A stretch of DNA of 64,000 nucleotides from Cerrena zonata (Eukaryota > Basidiomycota > Agaricomycetes > Polyporales > Cerrenaceae): contig JASBNA010000072.1 in assembly GCA_038087015.1 (NCBI GenBank), positions 144,323-208,322 on the forward strand, written 5' to 3'. A program made the position numbers and the translations under genes. The notes under the pieces were generated by a model. It was not told where the DNA came from, did no database searches, and worked only from the letters and a program-made list of their open reading frames with translations. Position 1 is the stretch's first letter. The number at the start of each line of letters is the position of its first letter. Of the stretch, positions 12,736-23,027 are shown piece after piece.

Positions 12736-13672
12736 GTATATCCTCTAGCAGTAGCTAAAGAATAAATTAGTCCAGATTAACAAGTCATAAAGAAAAACTT
12801 TTCAAATCAACGCGAAGTTTCATCAAGTAACACAATGCCTGAAATTGCCCATTTCACTTTGAATTCTAACTGACTTGAACAGATACTCGAACAGATACTC
12901 TTGAACACTCCTGAACATTCCTGAACAGATGCTCTAGTACGCGGTTATCGAGCCTGGAGTATATTCAGTTTACTGGTTTGGTTTACATTACTCAATACTC
13001 ATTACTCAATACTCATTACTCATTACTCAATACTCAATACTCAATACTCAATACTCATTTACATACTTTACATAATACTTGATTACTGGAGTTACTTGTA
13101 GTTTTATACTTTGTTCTACTGTTACTGTTAGCTTACGCTACCGTTTGTTTACTGTACGCTACTGTTGCTTACTATTACATTGGCTTACAGTAAGCAATTA
13201 ATACCCCAAGACAACGTGACGGAAGAAGGCAATGTTGGCCGGAAACCCAAACACCAAGGCTCCCCCCTCTGCACAAGGCAGATAACAATACAGGGACAAA
13301 GAATCATTACAAAGAACCTAGATGTACGCATATAAAGGGATTATCGGTATACTTCAATCACCATAACATCCGTTTATTTTGTTTTTTTCTTTTTCAATTG
13401 TCACTTTTTTTTTTTTTTTCAAAAATTTCAATAATAGACCAACTAACCCACATTCTAATCACAATCAAAGGGTAAGATTTACCGGTTATATATATTTACC
13501 CCTTTTAAAACTAACCCACTTTGTTTGTTTTGACAAGTTTAGTTTGAGTCTTTTTTTTCCAGTCTTTTTTTCCAGTCTTATTTTCTTTATCTCCACAGTT
13601 TGAAAATATAAATCAGTGTTGAAATCCCTTTTATTTTGTTTCATCACCCCATTTTATAAGAATTTTTATAAG
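12736..13672. other. Intergenic with three repeat patches
   Basis: About 940 bp without a gene. It shows GAACAGATACTC-type repeats (about 12875-12935), a TACTCAATAC/TACTCATTAC tandem array (about 12987-13059) and a TTACTGT-rich stretch (about 13082-13196). Pyrimidine-rich sequence follows up to the start of the next gene and is likely its promoter. Confidence 0.5.
12987..13059. repeat. TACTCA(A/T)TAC minisatellite
   Basis: Roughly seven tandem copies of a 9-10 bp unit alternating TACTCAATAC and TACTCATTAC, placed upstream of GDA1. Copies differ by one or two bases, so the array is clearly tandem but not homogenised. Confidence 0.8.
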
Positions 13673-14320
13673 ATGAGTAATCCCCAATCGTTACGTAACG
13701 TATCCACCATAAATAATGACATTAGAATTGCCAGATCACCATCAACTAATTCAATTTCAAGTTTTGGATCATTTAGTATCCCCAATGCAAATAATAGTAA
13801 CCGTCGCCATCTGAGCTCAGTTGGAGGTCATTCACCATCAGCACCGCAACCTAGTGGTGGTGATTATATACTTGCGTCTGCTACTAGTCGAAGTCGAAGT
13901 AGAAGTAACAGTTTCACTCCCAGTCGAAGAGTGTCATTAGATAATGAGGCGCTGCGAATGAATGAGTATCAAAGACAAGACCACGAAGAGATTATTAATT
14001 TGATGGAAAAGGAACAAGATGCTATAGTGTTGAAATTAATGAAGGAAATCAATAGCTTAAAAGAAGAGAATCGAAACTTAAAACTACAAGGTAATAATGC
14101 ACCAAGTACATCACCAAAACCAATGAAGAGATCACTCAGTTTGAATCATCACAACAATAAACGGAAATCATCAGACTCAATGTTTGCCCTCCCGCCGGTC
14201 ACTGGAGGAGTGACCACCAATGCAAAAACCAAAACTGATGAAAATATCATTTTACGTAAAGAAAATGACTTATTGCAAAAAGAAGTATATAGATTACAAA
14301 AGGAGTTATCAAAGAGATAG
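13673..14320 (+). CDS. Unrecognised Ser-rich coiled-coil protein
   Basis: I do not recognise this gene. From the ATG at 13673 it encodes 215 residues. The N-terminal half is Ser/Asn-rich with an SR-type patch (SRSRSRSNSFTPSRRVS, about residues 75-95), resembling basophilic kinase target sites. A predicted coiled coil follows (about residues 110-145, EEIINLMEKEQDAIVLKLMK then EINSLKEENRNLKL), then a basic linker and a second short coiled coil at the C-terminus (ENIILRKENDLLQKEVYRLQ). A further 19 in-frame codons upstream lack an ATG. It could be a cytoskeletal or septin-associated adaptor, but nothing here proves that. Confidence 0.6.
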   Translation: MSNPQSLRNVSTINNDIRIARSPSTNSISSFGSFSIPNANNSNRRHLSSVGGHSPSAPQPSGGDYILASATSRSRSRSNSFTPSRRVSLDNEALRMNEYQRQDHEEIINLMEKEQDAIVLKLMKEINSLKEENRNLKLQGNNAPSTSPKPMKRSLSLNHHNNKRKSSDSMFALPPVTGGVTTNAKTKTDENIILRKENDLLQKEVYRLQKELSKR

Positions 14321-14377
14321 TTAATAAATACACCCGTGCATCATATCTTTGGTCTTATCTGTAAAAAAATAAACGCC

Positions 14378-14514
14378 AAAAAAAAAAAATGAGCAAAAAA
14401 AAAATGAGCAGAAAAAGAGCAAAAAAAAAATGAGCAAAAAAAAATGAGCAAAAAAAAATGAGCAAAAAAAAATGAGCAAAAAAAAATGAGCAAAAAAAAA
14501 TGAGCAAAAAAAAA
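14378..14514. repeat. 14-bp A-rich minisatellite upstream of chitin deacetylase
   Basis: About nine to ten tandem copies of a 14-bp unit, TGAGC followed by nine A. The unit is perfect over the last six copies and slightly variable at the 5' side. The array ends about 55 bp before the ATG of the chitin deacetylase gene, so it lies in the promoter or 5' UTR. Confidence 0.9.
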
Positions 14515-14568
14515 TGGCTGCGAATCTTCACCACAAACATTTCTTCAACGATGAACTGAGTGAATTGG

Positions 14569-15483
14569 ATGAATTGGGTTAATTTATTGATACTCAGTGG
14601 GGTTGTGCAAGCTGGGGTGATCAATAGGTTGAAGTCTGGTGGCGAGCAAGACATATTCAAAGCAAGTTCTTTGGAGTTTCCCCGATGGTTGAAAGACTTT
14701 ACTGGATTAAGTGAATGGCCGGGAATTGATCCTCCTTATATTCCATTAGATTTTATTGATTTCAATGTTCCAACCCTGGTTCCAATACATAAACAGGGCC
14801 AGTGCGACATGATTCCCAACGATGTGTCCAGTGTGTGTTCATTTGATTGTCATAATTGTGTTAGTTTTGACGATATTCATACTTGTTCCAAATTAAGCCA
14901 AACTTTTGATGATGGACCATCCCAGTACACTCCTCAGTTATTGCGACAACTTGATAAAACAAATACAAAATCGACTTTTTTCACCATTGGACTCAATATC
15001 ATTAGATACCCAGAAATATATCTTAAGACTTATCAGAAGAATCATATAATGGCATCCCATACTTGGTCGCATCCCTTTTTACCATCGTTAACTAATGAAC
15101 AAATTGTAGCACAATTACAATGGTCGATTTGGGCAATGAATGCCACTGCCGGTCATCTACCCAAATGGTTTCGACCTCCTTATGGTGGAGTGGATAACAG
15201 GGTACGATATTTCATTAGACAATTTGGGATGCAACTGGTTCTTTGGGATTTTGATACTTTTGATTGGAAAACCGTGGGCGATTTACTGAAAAATGATGAA
15301 ACCATATTAAGAGATGTTAAAACTTTCCAGAAGGAGAAAAACAATCAGGGAATTATTTTGGAACATGACAGCTTGAGTCAAACGGTGTCTATTGGCATTA
15401 AACTAAATCAGCACTTGCCCGACCAGTTAACCATCCCACAATGTGTCGGGGGAATCGACTATATAAAGCAGTTTCCTCGGTAA
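14569..15483 (+). CDS. CDA2: Chitin deacetylase (polysaccharide deacetylase family)
   Basis: A 304-residue secreted enzyme that deacetylates chitin to chitosan, typically for the ascospore or cell wall. The ATG at 14569 gives a signal peptide (MNWVNLLILSGVVQAG). The NodB domain shows the catalytic and metal motifs TFDDGPSQYTP, ASHTWSHPF (H-x3-H metal ligands) and RPPYGGVDNRVR, with LILEHD-type sequence (IILEHDSLSQT) near the end. Several cysteines in CSFDCHNC suggest disulphides. The size matches Saccharomyces Cda1/Cda2 (301/312 residues); CTG-clade genomes usually have one orthologue, so the choice of CDA2 is nominal. Confidence 0.87.
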   Translation: MNWVNLLILSGVVQAGVINRLKSGGEQDIFKASSLEFPRWLKDFTGLSEWPGIDPPYIPLDFIDFNVPTLVPIHKQGQCDMIPNDVSSVCSFDCHNCVSFDDIHTCSKLSQTFDDGPSQYTPQLLRQLDKTNTKSTFFTIGLNIIRYPEIYLKTYQKNHIMASHTWSHPFLPSLTNEQIVAQLQWSIWAMNATAGHLPKWFRPPYGGVDNRVRYFIRQFGMQLVLWDFDTFDWKTVGDLLKNDETILRDVKTFQKEKNNQGIILEHDSLSQTVSIGIKLNQHLPDQLTIPQCVGGIDYIKQFPR

Positions 15484-15691
15484 AGTGCACTACTTAATTT
15501 AATCTCATTATCAGGGGCCCGTGCACCAATACACCTGCATGAACCCTGAAAGGATCTACCAAGGAGCTTAAAATACAATAAAATTTAAATTAAAACAAAG
15601 TTATATAAAGAAATTAAAATAAAGAAAATTGAATAGAATAAGAAAATTATATAAAAAATAAAAGGATTCGATATAAAAGTGGCGCCATTTT

Positions 15692-16498
15692 TTAAGCAGA
15701 AGCACTAACTGGAGGATTAGCAGTACCGTTAATCAACTCATTCTTTTTTTCTTCAACTTGTTGCAAGTTCAAGTTGATAGAGTTATTGATTCTAGTCTTG
15801 GTTTGGCTAGCAACGTCATTGACTTGATTTTTCAAGGGAACAAAGTAATCGGACTTAACATCGTTAATCAAAGTCAATCCAGTCTTGTAAGAAGCCTGAC
15901 CGGATTTAAAATAAGGATTAGTAGCATCCAATTTTTCGTATTCCGAATTATAAGTATTAATCAAAGCTTCACTAACGTCATTTGACTTACCAGTAATGTA
16001 GTATTTCAAACGGTTCAAAAATTCGTTTGAAATTTCAACAAAATGAGAAATTTCCAGTCCAATCTTGGTCTCATCCTTGGTGACGGCGTCAATCTTGAAA
16101 CTAGTCTTATTTTCAGTTAATGACCCGGGTAAATATGCATCATAAGTCTTGTAAATGGTTTCATTAGTTGGTTTCAACCAATCTTTATTTAATTTAACCA
16201 CACTTTTAGTATAAATGGTTACTGGATGGTATGCACTCAAGTCAGGAGTCTTAGCAATAACAGAGTCTAAGCGACTTAAAACCATACGATCAAAATTAGC
16301 ATCTAAAAATACCAACCCATTATAAACTGGTTCAACTTTACTAATATTACTATTGAAAATACCAATAAAATGGTATAATTCTTGATAAAAATAATTTAAT
16401 AAACTAAATGAAAGTAAAAAGTCACTAACGGACTTGACCAAGGGATAAGAACCAATGTGCTTAACACTGGTGGATTGAAATGACTTGCCTTCAGACAT
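15692..16498 (-). CDS. Perilipin-like lipid droplet protein (Pln1/Pet10 family)
   Basis: A 268-residue protein without a signal peptide or clear membrane span. The N-terminus (VKHIGSYPLVKSVSDFLLSFS) and EPVYNGLVFLDANFDRMVLSRLDSVI match the PAT-like domain of yeast perilipin Pet10/Pln1. The C-terminal third is amphipathic (residues about 215-255) with 11-mer-like spacing suited to lipid-droplet coating. The family stabilises nascent lipid droplets. It is intact, starts at the single plausible ATG, and has a promoter with two families of short repeats. Assignment rests on pattern resemblance only. Confidence 0.6.
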   Translation of the reverse strand: MSEGKSFQSTSVKHIGSYPLVKSVSDFLLSFSLLNYFYQELYHFIGIFNSNISKVEPVYNGLVFLDANFDRMVLSRLDSVIAKTPDLSAYHPVTIYTKSVVKLNKDWLKPTNETIYKTYDAYLPGSLTENKTSFKIDAVTKDETKIGLEISHFVEISNEFLNRLKYYITGKSNDVSEALINTYNSEYEKLDATNPYFKSGQASYKTGLTLINDVKSDYFVPLKNQVNDVASQTKTRINNSINLNLQQVEEKKNELINGTANPPVSASA

Positions 16499-16961
16499 GA
16501 GTAATAGTTAATTAATAAAATAAAAGGATACAACAAATGTGGCCAGGGGTTGCCATATTTATATAGGCTTTTTTTTTTTCTAATAGATGCAAAGATAAAC
16601 AATAATGTAAATTTTTTTTTCAATCTTATCCTTTCACTTATTTTTTTCCTTCTTTTTTTTTTGTTTTGTTAGAGGAAAAGGCAGTAACTGCCGTTCGGGA
16701 GCATGTGAATTAGGATTGCTGTGGGAGTTGCAGGTTGGGCCTGTTGCAGGTTGCCAGGTTGTCTGATTGCAGGTTGGGTCAGCTGCAAATGGAATTCCTG
16801 AATGCATGGGGAATTACCTTGATGGATTACCTTGATGGATGCATGGGTAATTACCTAGATGGTTGGGTTACCTTGATGGATGATTACATAGAGGCTTACA
16901 GAGATGTTTACATGGATGGCTACAATATATCGATGATTACATAGTGAACGTGATATTATAC
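16499..16961. other. Intergenic between the perilipin-like gene and NAP1, repeat-rich
   Basis: No gene seen. 16728-16795 holds GTTGCAGGTTG-type repeats and 16800-16944 holds ATTACCTTGATGGATG-type repeats. These lie upstream of the perilipin-like gene and just past the NAP1 stop. Confidence 0.55.
16728..16944. repeat. Two adjacent degenerate minisatellites
   Basis: 16728-16795 repeats GTTGCAGGTTG(GG/CC); 16800-16944 repeats ATTACCTTGATGGATG with a related TTACATGGATGG form. They lie between the NAP1 stop and the perilipin-like gene start. Confidence 0.7.
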
Positions 16962-17689
16962 TTATTGTTGTTTACATTCAGCAGGAGCTTCTTTTGGAGC
17001 AGCGTCTTGGGCTTCGTCGTCGTCGTCTTCTTCTTCTTCTTCACTATCGAATTCATCCTCTTCACCTTCGAATTCATCAGGATAACCAAATTCAACGGCA
17101 TCACCAGTAAACCAATCAACGGCTCTTGGGATCAAACGATCTTTGATTTCTTCACCCAATTGATAATCCAATTCTAATCTGGCTTCCAAATCTTCATCTT
17201 CATCTTCTTCATCTTCTTCATCTTCTTCTTTTGCTTCTTCTTCTTGTTCTTCCTCTTTGATTTTTGGTGGTTTTGGAGGATCAAAGAAATTAAAGAACGA
17301 TTCGGTTGGAGTTAATTTTTCAATGGTTCTTGTTTGTTTAGTGGTTTTATTTCTTTGTTTTCTTCTTTCGATATTAATGGTTACGTTAGATTCTTTCAGT
17401 TTCCAATTAATTTCGCATCCATCAGCATGATCGTAAACAAAATCTCCAGAATAACCTAATTCGGCTTGATAATGATAAGTTTTAGTTAAAATTTGATTAG
17501 AGAAAAATGGGTTTTTAGTATCAAATTCAAATATTAATTCAAATCCTGGAGTTTCTAAATATTCCATTCGAATATCAATTAAATGTTCTAATACTTCACT
17601 ATCTCTATCAGTTATAATTTCACGTACGGTACTTAAATTTTCTAATGCTGTAAACCAAAATCCTGGAATACCTTCTTGCTCTTCTCCTC

Positions 17690-17720
<31 letters not shown>

Positions 17721-18206
17721 AATTTCTTTATCTTCTTCAGCTAATTGTTCTCCTTCTTCAATTTCTTCTAGACTTGGTTCTTCATTACCATTAATGATTT
17801 TTCTTCTTCTTTCATAAAGTGGTTCATATTTTTTGAAAAAAGTCTTTTCTAAATTTAATAATTCTTTTTGAAAATCAGCCTCTAACTTCATTTGTTCTTG
17901 TTGAATAGCTTTTAATCCATAAACCCTTTTCTTAACTACTTTACTTAATCCATCAACGTATCCACTTTGTTGACCAACTAAATTACCTAATTTACCTTGA
18001 ATCATTGATAATAACGCTGGGTTATTAGCTAATTGTTTACTAATCTTATTTTCATCATCTTTTTCATCTCCTTCATTTCCTTCACTAATGGTACTCACGG
18101 TTGGTGGTTGACTCTTTAAATACAGATTAGTAACCGATGCCGGGGTATTCTGTGGAGTTGGGGCCTTGGAAATGTCTCCTTGCTTACTTCTAATTGGTTC
18201 AGACAT
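16962..18206 (-). CDS. NAP1: Nap1 nucleosome assembly protein
   Basis: A 414-residue H2A-H2B chaperone that also acts in mitotic Clb2 signalling. The N-terminus (SVTNLYLKSQP, LGNLVGQQSGYVDGLSKVVKKRVYGLKAIQ) is the long dimerisation helix. The core contains GIPGFWFTALENL, FNFFDPPKPP and DYQLGEEIKDRLIPRAVDWFTGDAVEFG. Acidic tracts lie at about residues 155-180 and at the C-terminus, as in all Nap1 proteins. The gene is intact and its length equals that of Saccharomyces Nap1 (417). Confidence 0.97.
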
Positions 18207-18351
18207 GATTGATTATATCACTATTAATGAAAAGAAGTAGCTGCTTGGATTTTTCCCAAAGGCAAAATTTTTTTCGTTCTCTTCTCCTTTCTTTTTTTTC
18301 GCTGGTAGTGTTTTTGCCGGTAGTTTCCCCACGCGTACGCGTTCTGATCAA

Positions 18352-18445
18352 TAGATACGGATAGATATAGATAGATATAGATATAGGTATAGATATAGGT
18401 ATAGATATAGGTATATAAGTATAGGTATATAAGTATATAAGCAGT
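18352..18445. repeat. GATATA(G) microsatellite
   Basis: A (T/G)ATAGATATAG-type tandem array of 6- and 12-bp units that degrades into GTATATAA units toward 18445. It lies between the NAP1 start and the 3' end of the ABC transporter gene. Confidence 0.8.
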
Positions 18446-18466
18446 ATATTATGTAATCATAAGTCG

Positions 18467-20922
18467 TTAGTTCAACAGGGGAATGGAGTCACTTGGTAAT
18501 TCAATGGCAGATTCTTCAATATCATCGTATTTACCATCTAAATATAATTCAACATCATCTTTTCTAGATTCCCATTCTTTAACTTTAGATAATTTTTTAC
18601 TAATTTCATTAATTTCATTATCAATACTCTTCAAGTTCTCTTCACTGGTTAAATCGTGAATTTCCAATCCGAAGAATCACCATTTTCGTTTTTGATTTCT
18701 AAAATAAAATCATGATACTTCATTAATAATGGACGATGACTCAAAGTAATAAACGTAATCTTCTTCTTCTGTAATAATTCAAATAAGTAATCTTCGACAT
18801 CGGTACTAACAGCATTAGTACTTTCATCTAAAATAACAAATTTTGGATTTTTAAATAAAACCCTGGCAATACTAATTCTTTGTTTTTCACCTCCACTGAA
18901 AACATCCTTCCAATCTTTACGAACATTGAAATTACCTTCACGATTTAATAGATAATCTAATTTAACTTCTCTCAAAATATGATATAAATGATCATCATTA
19001 TAACCAATTTCAATCATTTCGTCATAATTATGAGGATAAATGATTTGGTCTCTTAAGTTACCATTAGTGAAATAAGTTTTTTGTGGTAAATAAAAAATAT
19101 CTTCGTCGCTTGGTTTTGATAGTAATCCTGAATAAACTGGCCATAATCCTGCAATTATTCTTGCAATTGATGTTTTACCACATCCATTACTACCTAAGAT
19201 CAACAAATTCTTATTTTGTTTAACTTGAAAATTTAATCCTTCAATTAATTTTTCATTTTCTGATCCTTCAATTGTTGGGATTATAACTGGAATATCTTCA
19301 TATCTAATTCCTTCAACATAATTACGTTGAATGGTACCATGTATATCATTAATTCCTAATTTTGATCCATAATTAAAAGTTGGTGAATGTGCTAAATGTA
19401 AATTAGTTAATAAATTGAATACTCGATCAGTGTATCCAGTTAATTCACTAACATCTTTAATCGAATACATTAAACGAGATCCAGCATCAGCTAAAGATAA
19501 CATTAATCTTTTATTAATAATGAATTGTCTCATGTTTTGACGTTCATTAACTTTAGCTGGTTTATTACTTTCTAATGAATTTGAAGAATCAACTGATGAA
19601 GTATCATCCAGATCATAATGTTTTGGCCAAATATCATCTAAAAACACTGGTAATCCAGCAAAAATGTATCCCCAAGCTGACCAAGTATATTTTAAAATAT
19701 AATCTTCTAAAATTGAATAATTGAAAGAAACTTTAATTTCTTTTGAAATATGATTCGTTAAATTTTGGAAAGTTTCATATAATTTTGATTTTTCAATAAT
19801 TGAACCTTTATAAAAACCAATTTCTTCACAATTAGTTATTAAATTCAAATGTTGATTATAATATTGACCTTCTAAATGAGTCTTTTTAGCACTTAATTTA
19901 CCAAAAGATGGAGTATTTAATTTTAATAACCAAGCAGTTAAAAAATAATTAGCAAAAATACCAACAATGGCCCCAGTACCTAAGTTATCTCTTAAATAAA
20001 CTGCGAAAAAAACAATATCAATTAAAGGTTTACCCATACTACTAAATAACCCACAAATTGAATCACAAAATTTAGTAACGTCATTAGTAATATATTGATC
20101 AATATTCAAAATTTGCAGTTGAGAATCATTAAAGGAAATTTTATAATAAGCCATAACTTGATCAAGATACATATCATGAATATATCTAATCAAATTAGTT
20201 CTAAAACTTAAAGATAATCGATTAGTTAAATATTTGATTGCAGCATTAGTATAAGAAGCAGGAAATGCAATTAATAACCAATAAATTAAATCACGAGCAA
20301 ATTTACGGCCATTAGCACCAATTAAGTTTTTAACAATTTGACCATCTAATTTAGCAACTAATAAAGATAACCAAGTTCTTAAAATAAGGAAAAAACATTG
20401 AGATAATAAAAGTGAAGTATTTTTCGAATAAAATTTTGGAATCAATATTCTCCAAATGATAATCAATTGATTTAAGAATTTGGAATTTAATATGTTCTTT
20501 TGTTGTTTTAATTTTTGATCAATTGCAAAATTTTTATACAAATACTTATCAGCTGCGTATTGATCTAAATTGGGTTTGGGGATTATTATTCTACTAGTAC
20601 CATTTCTACCTTTACCATTAGGTATAAAGATTTCTCTTGATCCATTCTTCAATATGGTTGACGATTGTCTAATCAAATCGGGACGTCTTTGCTTATTATT
20701 TAATCTTATTTCATTATACTTATGAATTAAACTTCTTAATATAAATATAATTCCTAATCCAAAAGTTGATACCAAAGTTCCCAAGAATAATACCACCGGT
20801 CTTGATTGATAATTAATCTTCACCTTATTATCACGATAAACAATAACAAATTCTTGTAAGATCAATAGAAGATTCCTAACATCTTCTTTCTTATATCCAG
20901 CTAGTTTAGAAAAGTTAATCAT
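18467..20922 (-). CDS. PXA1: Peroxisomal ABC-D half-transporter (Pxa1/Pxa2 type), frameshifted near 3' end
   Basis: Imports long-chain acyl-CoA into peroxisomes for beta-oxidation, as a heterodimer of half-transporters. It has an N-terminal membrane helix (about residues 45-65), then the ABC-D transmembrane domain with RTWLSLLVAKLDGQIVK, the LIYWLLIAFPASYTNAAIKYL helix, and the EEA-like motif (NCEEIGFYKG). The ATPase domain has Walker A GSNGCGKTS, signature FSGGEKQRIS and Walker B FVILDEST. As written, the frame stops at 18649 after 757 residues. An overlapping frame continues to 18467 with an acidic tail. One missing base near 18664 (GG for GGG on the coding strand) joins them into about 818 residues. 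Pxa1 is favoured over Pxa2 but not certain. Confidence 0.85.
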
Positions 20923-21449
20923 CTTGTAATCCTGATGAATACCACCGAACTTCTGGATTTACAACCTTATACAACGAATTTCTTTATTTAATAACTATAA
21001 CTAAACAAGTTCAGTATATAAACAAGTTCTATAAACAAGCTTAGTCTATAAACAAGTTCTATAAACAAGTTTAAGTCTGTGGAGAGTGACTTTTCAATGA
21101 AGCAATTGGCTTTAGGCGGGGGAGGAATGGTGGGTCGTGTGAGTGTGCCCAAAAAACTCTACCGAGGTTGATTAGCGTTGGTGTATGGGTGTAGATCAGT
21201 ACTTAATAGTTAAATGAGTTAATAAATGATATAGTGGTGAATAGTTAGACAAAGTGGTAAACGATTAATAGTTTGATAGAGTGGTAAACGATAATAGGTA
21301 AGGTGGTTAATAGCTTGATATACCGGTAAACGACTTAACAGTTTGATATGTCGGTAAATGATTTAACAGTTGGATATAGTGGTGAATGATGTAGTTCATG
21401 GAGGATTTCAAAAACTCCCCGATGGTGAAACAGAACAGTGGAATATGAT
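20923..21449. other. Intergenic with two tandem-repeat families
   Basis: Contains ATAAACAAGTTCT-type repeats (about 20999-21070) close to the ABC transporter start. A degenerate array of about 30-40 bp units built around AGTGGTAAACGATTAATAG also lies at about 21215-21400. No coding sequence was found. Confidence 0.55.
21215..21400. repeat. Degenerate 30-40 bp tandem repeat
   Basis: Five to six imperfect copies of a unit containing AGTGGTAAACGA followed by TTAATAGTTTGATA, downstream of the CHCH gene. Confidence 0.65.
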
Positions 21450-21644
21450 CTACCACTTCTTGCCGTTCAAGTTTTTGGTGATACATGCTTTGAATTGTTC
21501 GAATTCTTGCTGACACGAATTGGGCGCTATGGTACTATAAGTGCTCAACACGCATTGACCGTAGGCCATTCCTTCTTTTGAGCACTTACCGCTCACTTCC
21601 AACAACCTTCTGGCTGGTCTGACCTTGTTATTCTGGGCTGACAT
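21450..21644 (-). CDS. Twin CX9C mitochondrial protein, NDUFAF8-like complex I assembly factor
   Basis: A 64-residue CHCH protein. It has two CX9C motifs, CSKEGMAYGQC and CQQEFEQFKAC, in the arrangement of human NDUFAF8 (C17orf89), including the AYG before the second Cys. Such proteins are imported by Mia40 into the intermembrane space. NDUFAF8 stabilises NDUFAF5 for complex I assembly. Its presence fits a yeast that, unlike Saccharomyces, keeps respiratory complex I. The ATG at 21644 is the only start. Its small size makes the family call a moderate one; the CX9C architecture itself is clear. Confidence 0.75.
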   Translation of the reverse strand: MSAQNNKVRPARRLLEVSGKCSKEGMAYGQCVLSTYSTIAPNSCQQEFEQFKACITKNLNGKKW

Positions 21645-21989
21645 GATGCTTGTTTGAAAGAGCGTTGGGTTGAGTATTCGCCGAACAGTTTTTCATTCTG
21701 ATTGAGATGGGATGTTTTGGTGTAGGGGTGTTTTGCAGTTGATGTTACTCTAGTTTACTGATGTTCACTGTTCACTGGTGTTAGTACTTGCTGTTTACTT
21801 GATAGTACTTGCTGTTTACTTGATAATACTTACTGTTTACTTGACATGCTGCTTACTTGACTTGCCGCTTACTTGACTTGCCGCTTACTTGTTTAATGGT
21901 GCTACTTGCTGTCTACTTGTTTACTGGTGATGTTAGTAGTGTGCGTAAAGCTGCAAATACGAATAAATAAATGTAAAATTGATCTATAA
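21645..21989. other. Intergenic with TACTTGCTGTTTACTTGA repeats
   Basis: About 21735-21935 is a degenerate array of 12-22 bp units based on TACTTG(C/A)(T/C)GTTTACTTGA, roughly ten copies. It separates the CHCH gene start from the OAC1 stop. Nothing coding was found. Confidence 0.6.
21735..21935. repeat. TACTTGCTGTTTACTTGA minisatellite
   Basis: About ten degenerate copies of a 12-22 bp unit in the CHCH-OAC1 intergenic space, with TTACTTGA conserved in nearly every copy. Confidence 0.75.
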
Positions 21990-23027
21990 CTAGTCTAACT
22001 TTAATCTGGATTCAACCTTGACGGCAACTTTCAAGACCTGTTCCATGAACATTAAGGTCAAGATTGAATGAGGACCAATTCTAAATAATTGAGCCCAAAA
22101 TCCTTTATATAACGCAGTAGGACCCTCTGATTTAACTGTTTTAACGAAACAATCAATAGGTCCCTTATATAAATCACCCTTTTGATTATAAACACGGGTT
22201 AATATAACATCCCAGGGGTTCATAACAATAGCAACCCCTAAACCAGCACAACTCGAAGCAAGAAAATGCAATCCAATTGAACCTTCATTAACAACGTTGT
22301 TCTTTAATAAGAAATTTTTTGCAGCATTGTAAACTGGTAGTTGAGCTGCTGATCCTGCACCAGTACGTAAAATAGCTGCGTCAACTCCTCTAAATAATCC
22401 TTTAACACCTTCTGATTTATAAATTTTACTAAGTCCATCAAATGTATTTTTATAATATGTTTGTTGACCAACTTCTTGACCTCCGCCAATTGATGCTTTA
22501 GAAAATGATTGCATTCGGGTCTTAATAAGGAAAAATGGCGATGCCACCACTGCTCCTGCACTTCCGGATATAATCCCCGATAATACATTTATGAATAAAT
22601 TTTGTGGTGCACTTCCATCTTCTTTGAAATTATTAGAGTCCAAATATTTGGTAAGGTAGTATCTACTTGGTTCGTATAACCCTAATCGACATCCATTAAG
22701 CCCTAATTGATACAAATATCCACACACCAACCCTTGTTGTAATCCTCTTATACCTTCATTTCTATATATATGTACAAATGCTTGGGCTGGGTTCCTATAA
22801 AGTTTAGGAGCATCGCTATTCTTGCTCAACTCTCCTTGTAATTGCATTCGAGTCTTAATCAATTCAATAGGATTGGTAAAAGTAACTGCTCCACATGCTG
22901 CTATCCCTCCAGATATAAATCCTCCCAATGTAGATATCTGTTGTGCATTATTCTTTTTAACTGGTTTCACCGCAGCTACTTCGGCAGCTTTGGCCACCAC
23001 CGTATCCTGGACCTTGGTACTACTCAT
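21990..23027 (-). CDS. OAC1: Oac1 mitochondrial oxaloacetate/sulfate carrier
   Basis: A 345-residue mitochondrial inner-membrane solute carrier with three repeats. The PX[D/E]XX[K/R] signatures appear as TNPIELIKTRMQ, ASPFFLIKTRMQ and MNPWDVILTRVYNQ. GGFISGGIAACGAVTFTNP and LYQLGLNGCRLGLYEPSRYY are typical of Oac1, which moves oxaloacetate, sulfate and alpha-isopropylmalate. It has a longer than usual N-terminal extension (about 33 residues, Ala/Val/Lys-rich) ahead of the first helix. The gene is intact and divergent from CYM1. Confidence 0.9.
   Translation of the reverse strand: MSSTKVQDTVVAKAAEVAAVKPVKKNNAQQISTLGGFISGGIAACGAVTFTNPIELIKTRMQLQGELSKNSDAPKLYRNPAQAFVHIYRNEGIRGLQQGLVCGYLYQLGLNGCRLGLYEPSRYYLTKYLDSNNFKEDGSAPQNLFINVLSGIISGSAGAVVASPFFLIKTRMQSFSKASIGGGQEVGQQTYYKNTFDGLSKIYKSEGVKGLFRGVDAAILRTGAGSAAQLPVYNAAKNFLLKNNVVNEGSIGLHFLASSCAGLGVAIVMNPWDVILTRVYNQKGDLYKGPIDCFVKTVKSEGPTALYKGFWAQLFRIGPHSILTLMFMEQVLKVAVKVESRLKLD

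Noticed and set aside
14331..14345. ACACCCGTGCATC resembling a Rap1 site; similar ACACCCGTGC near 49955
   Set aside because: One mismatch to the consensus, isolated sites, and the flanking genes are not typical Rap1 targets.
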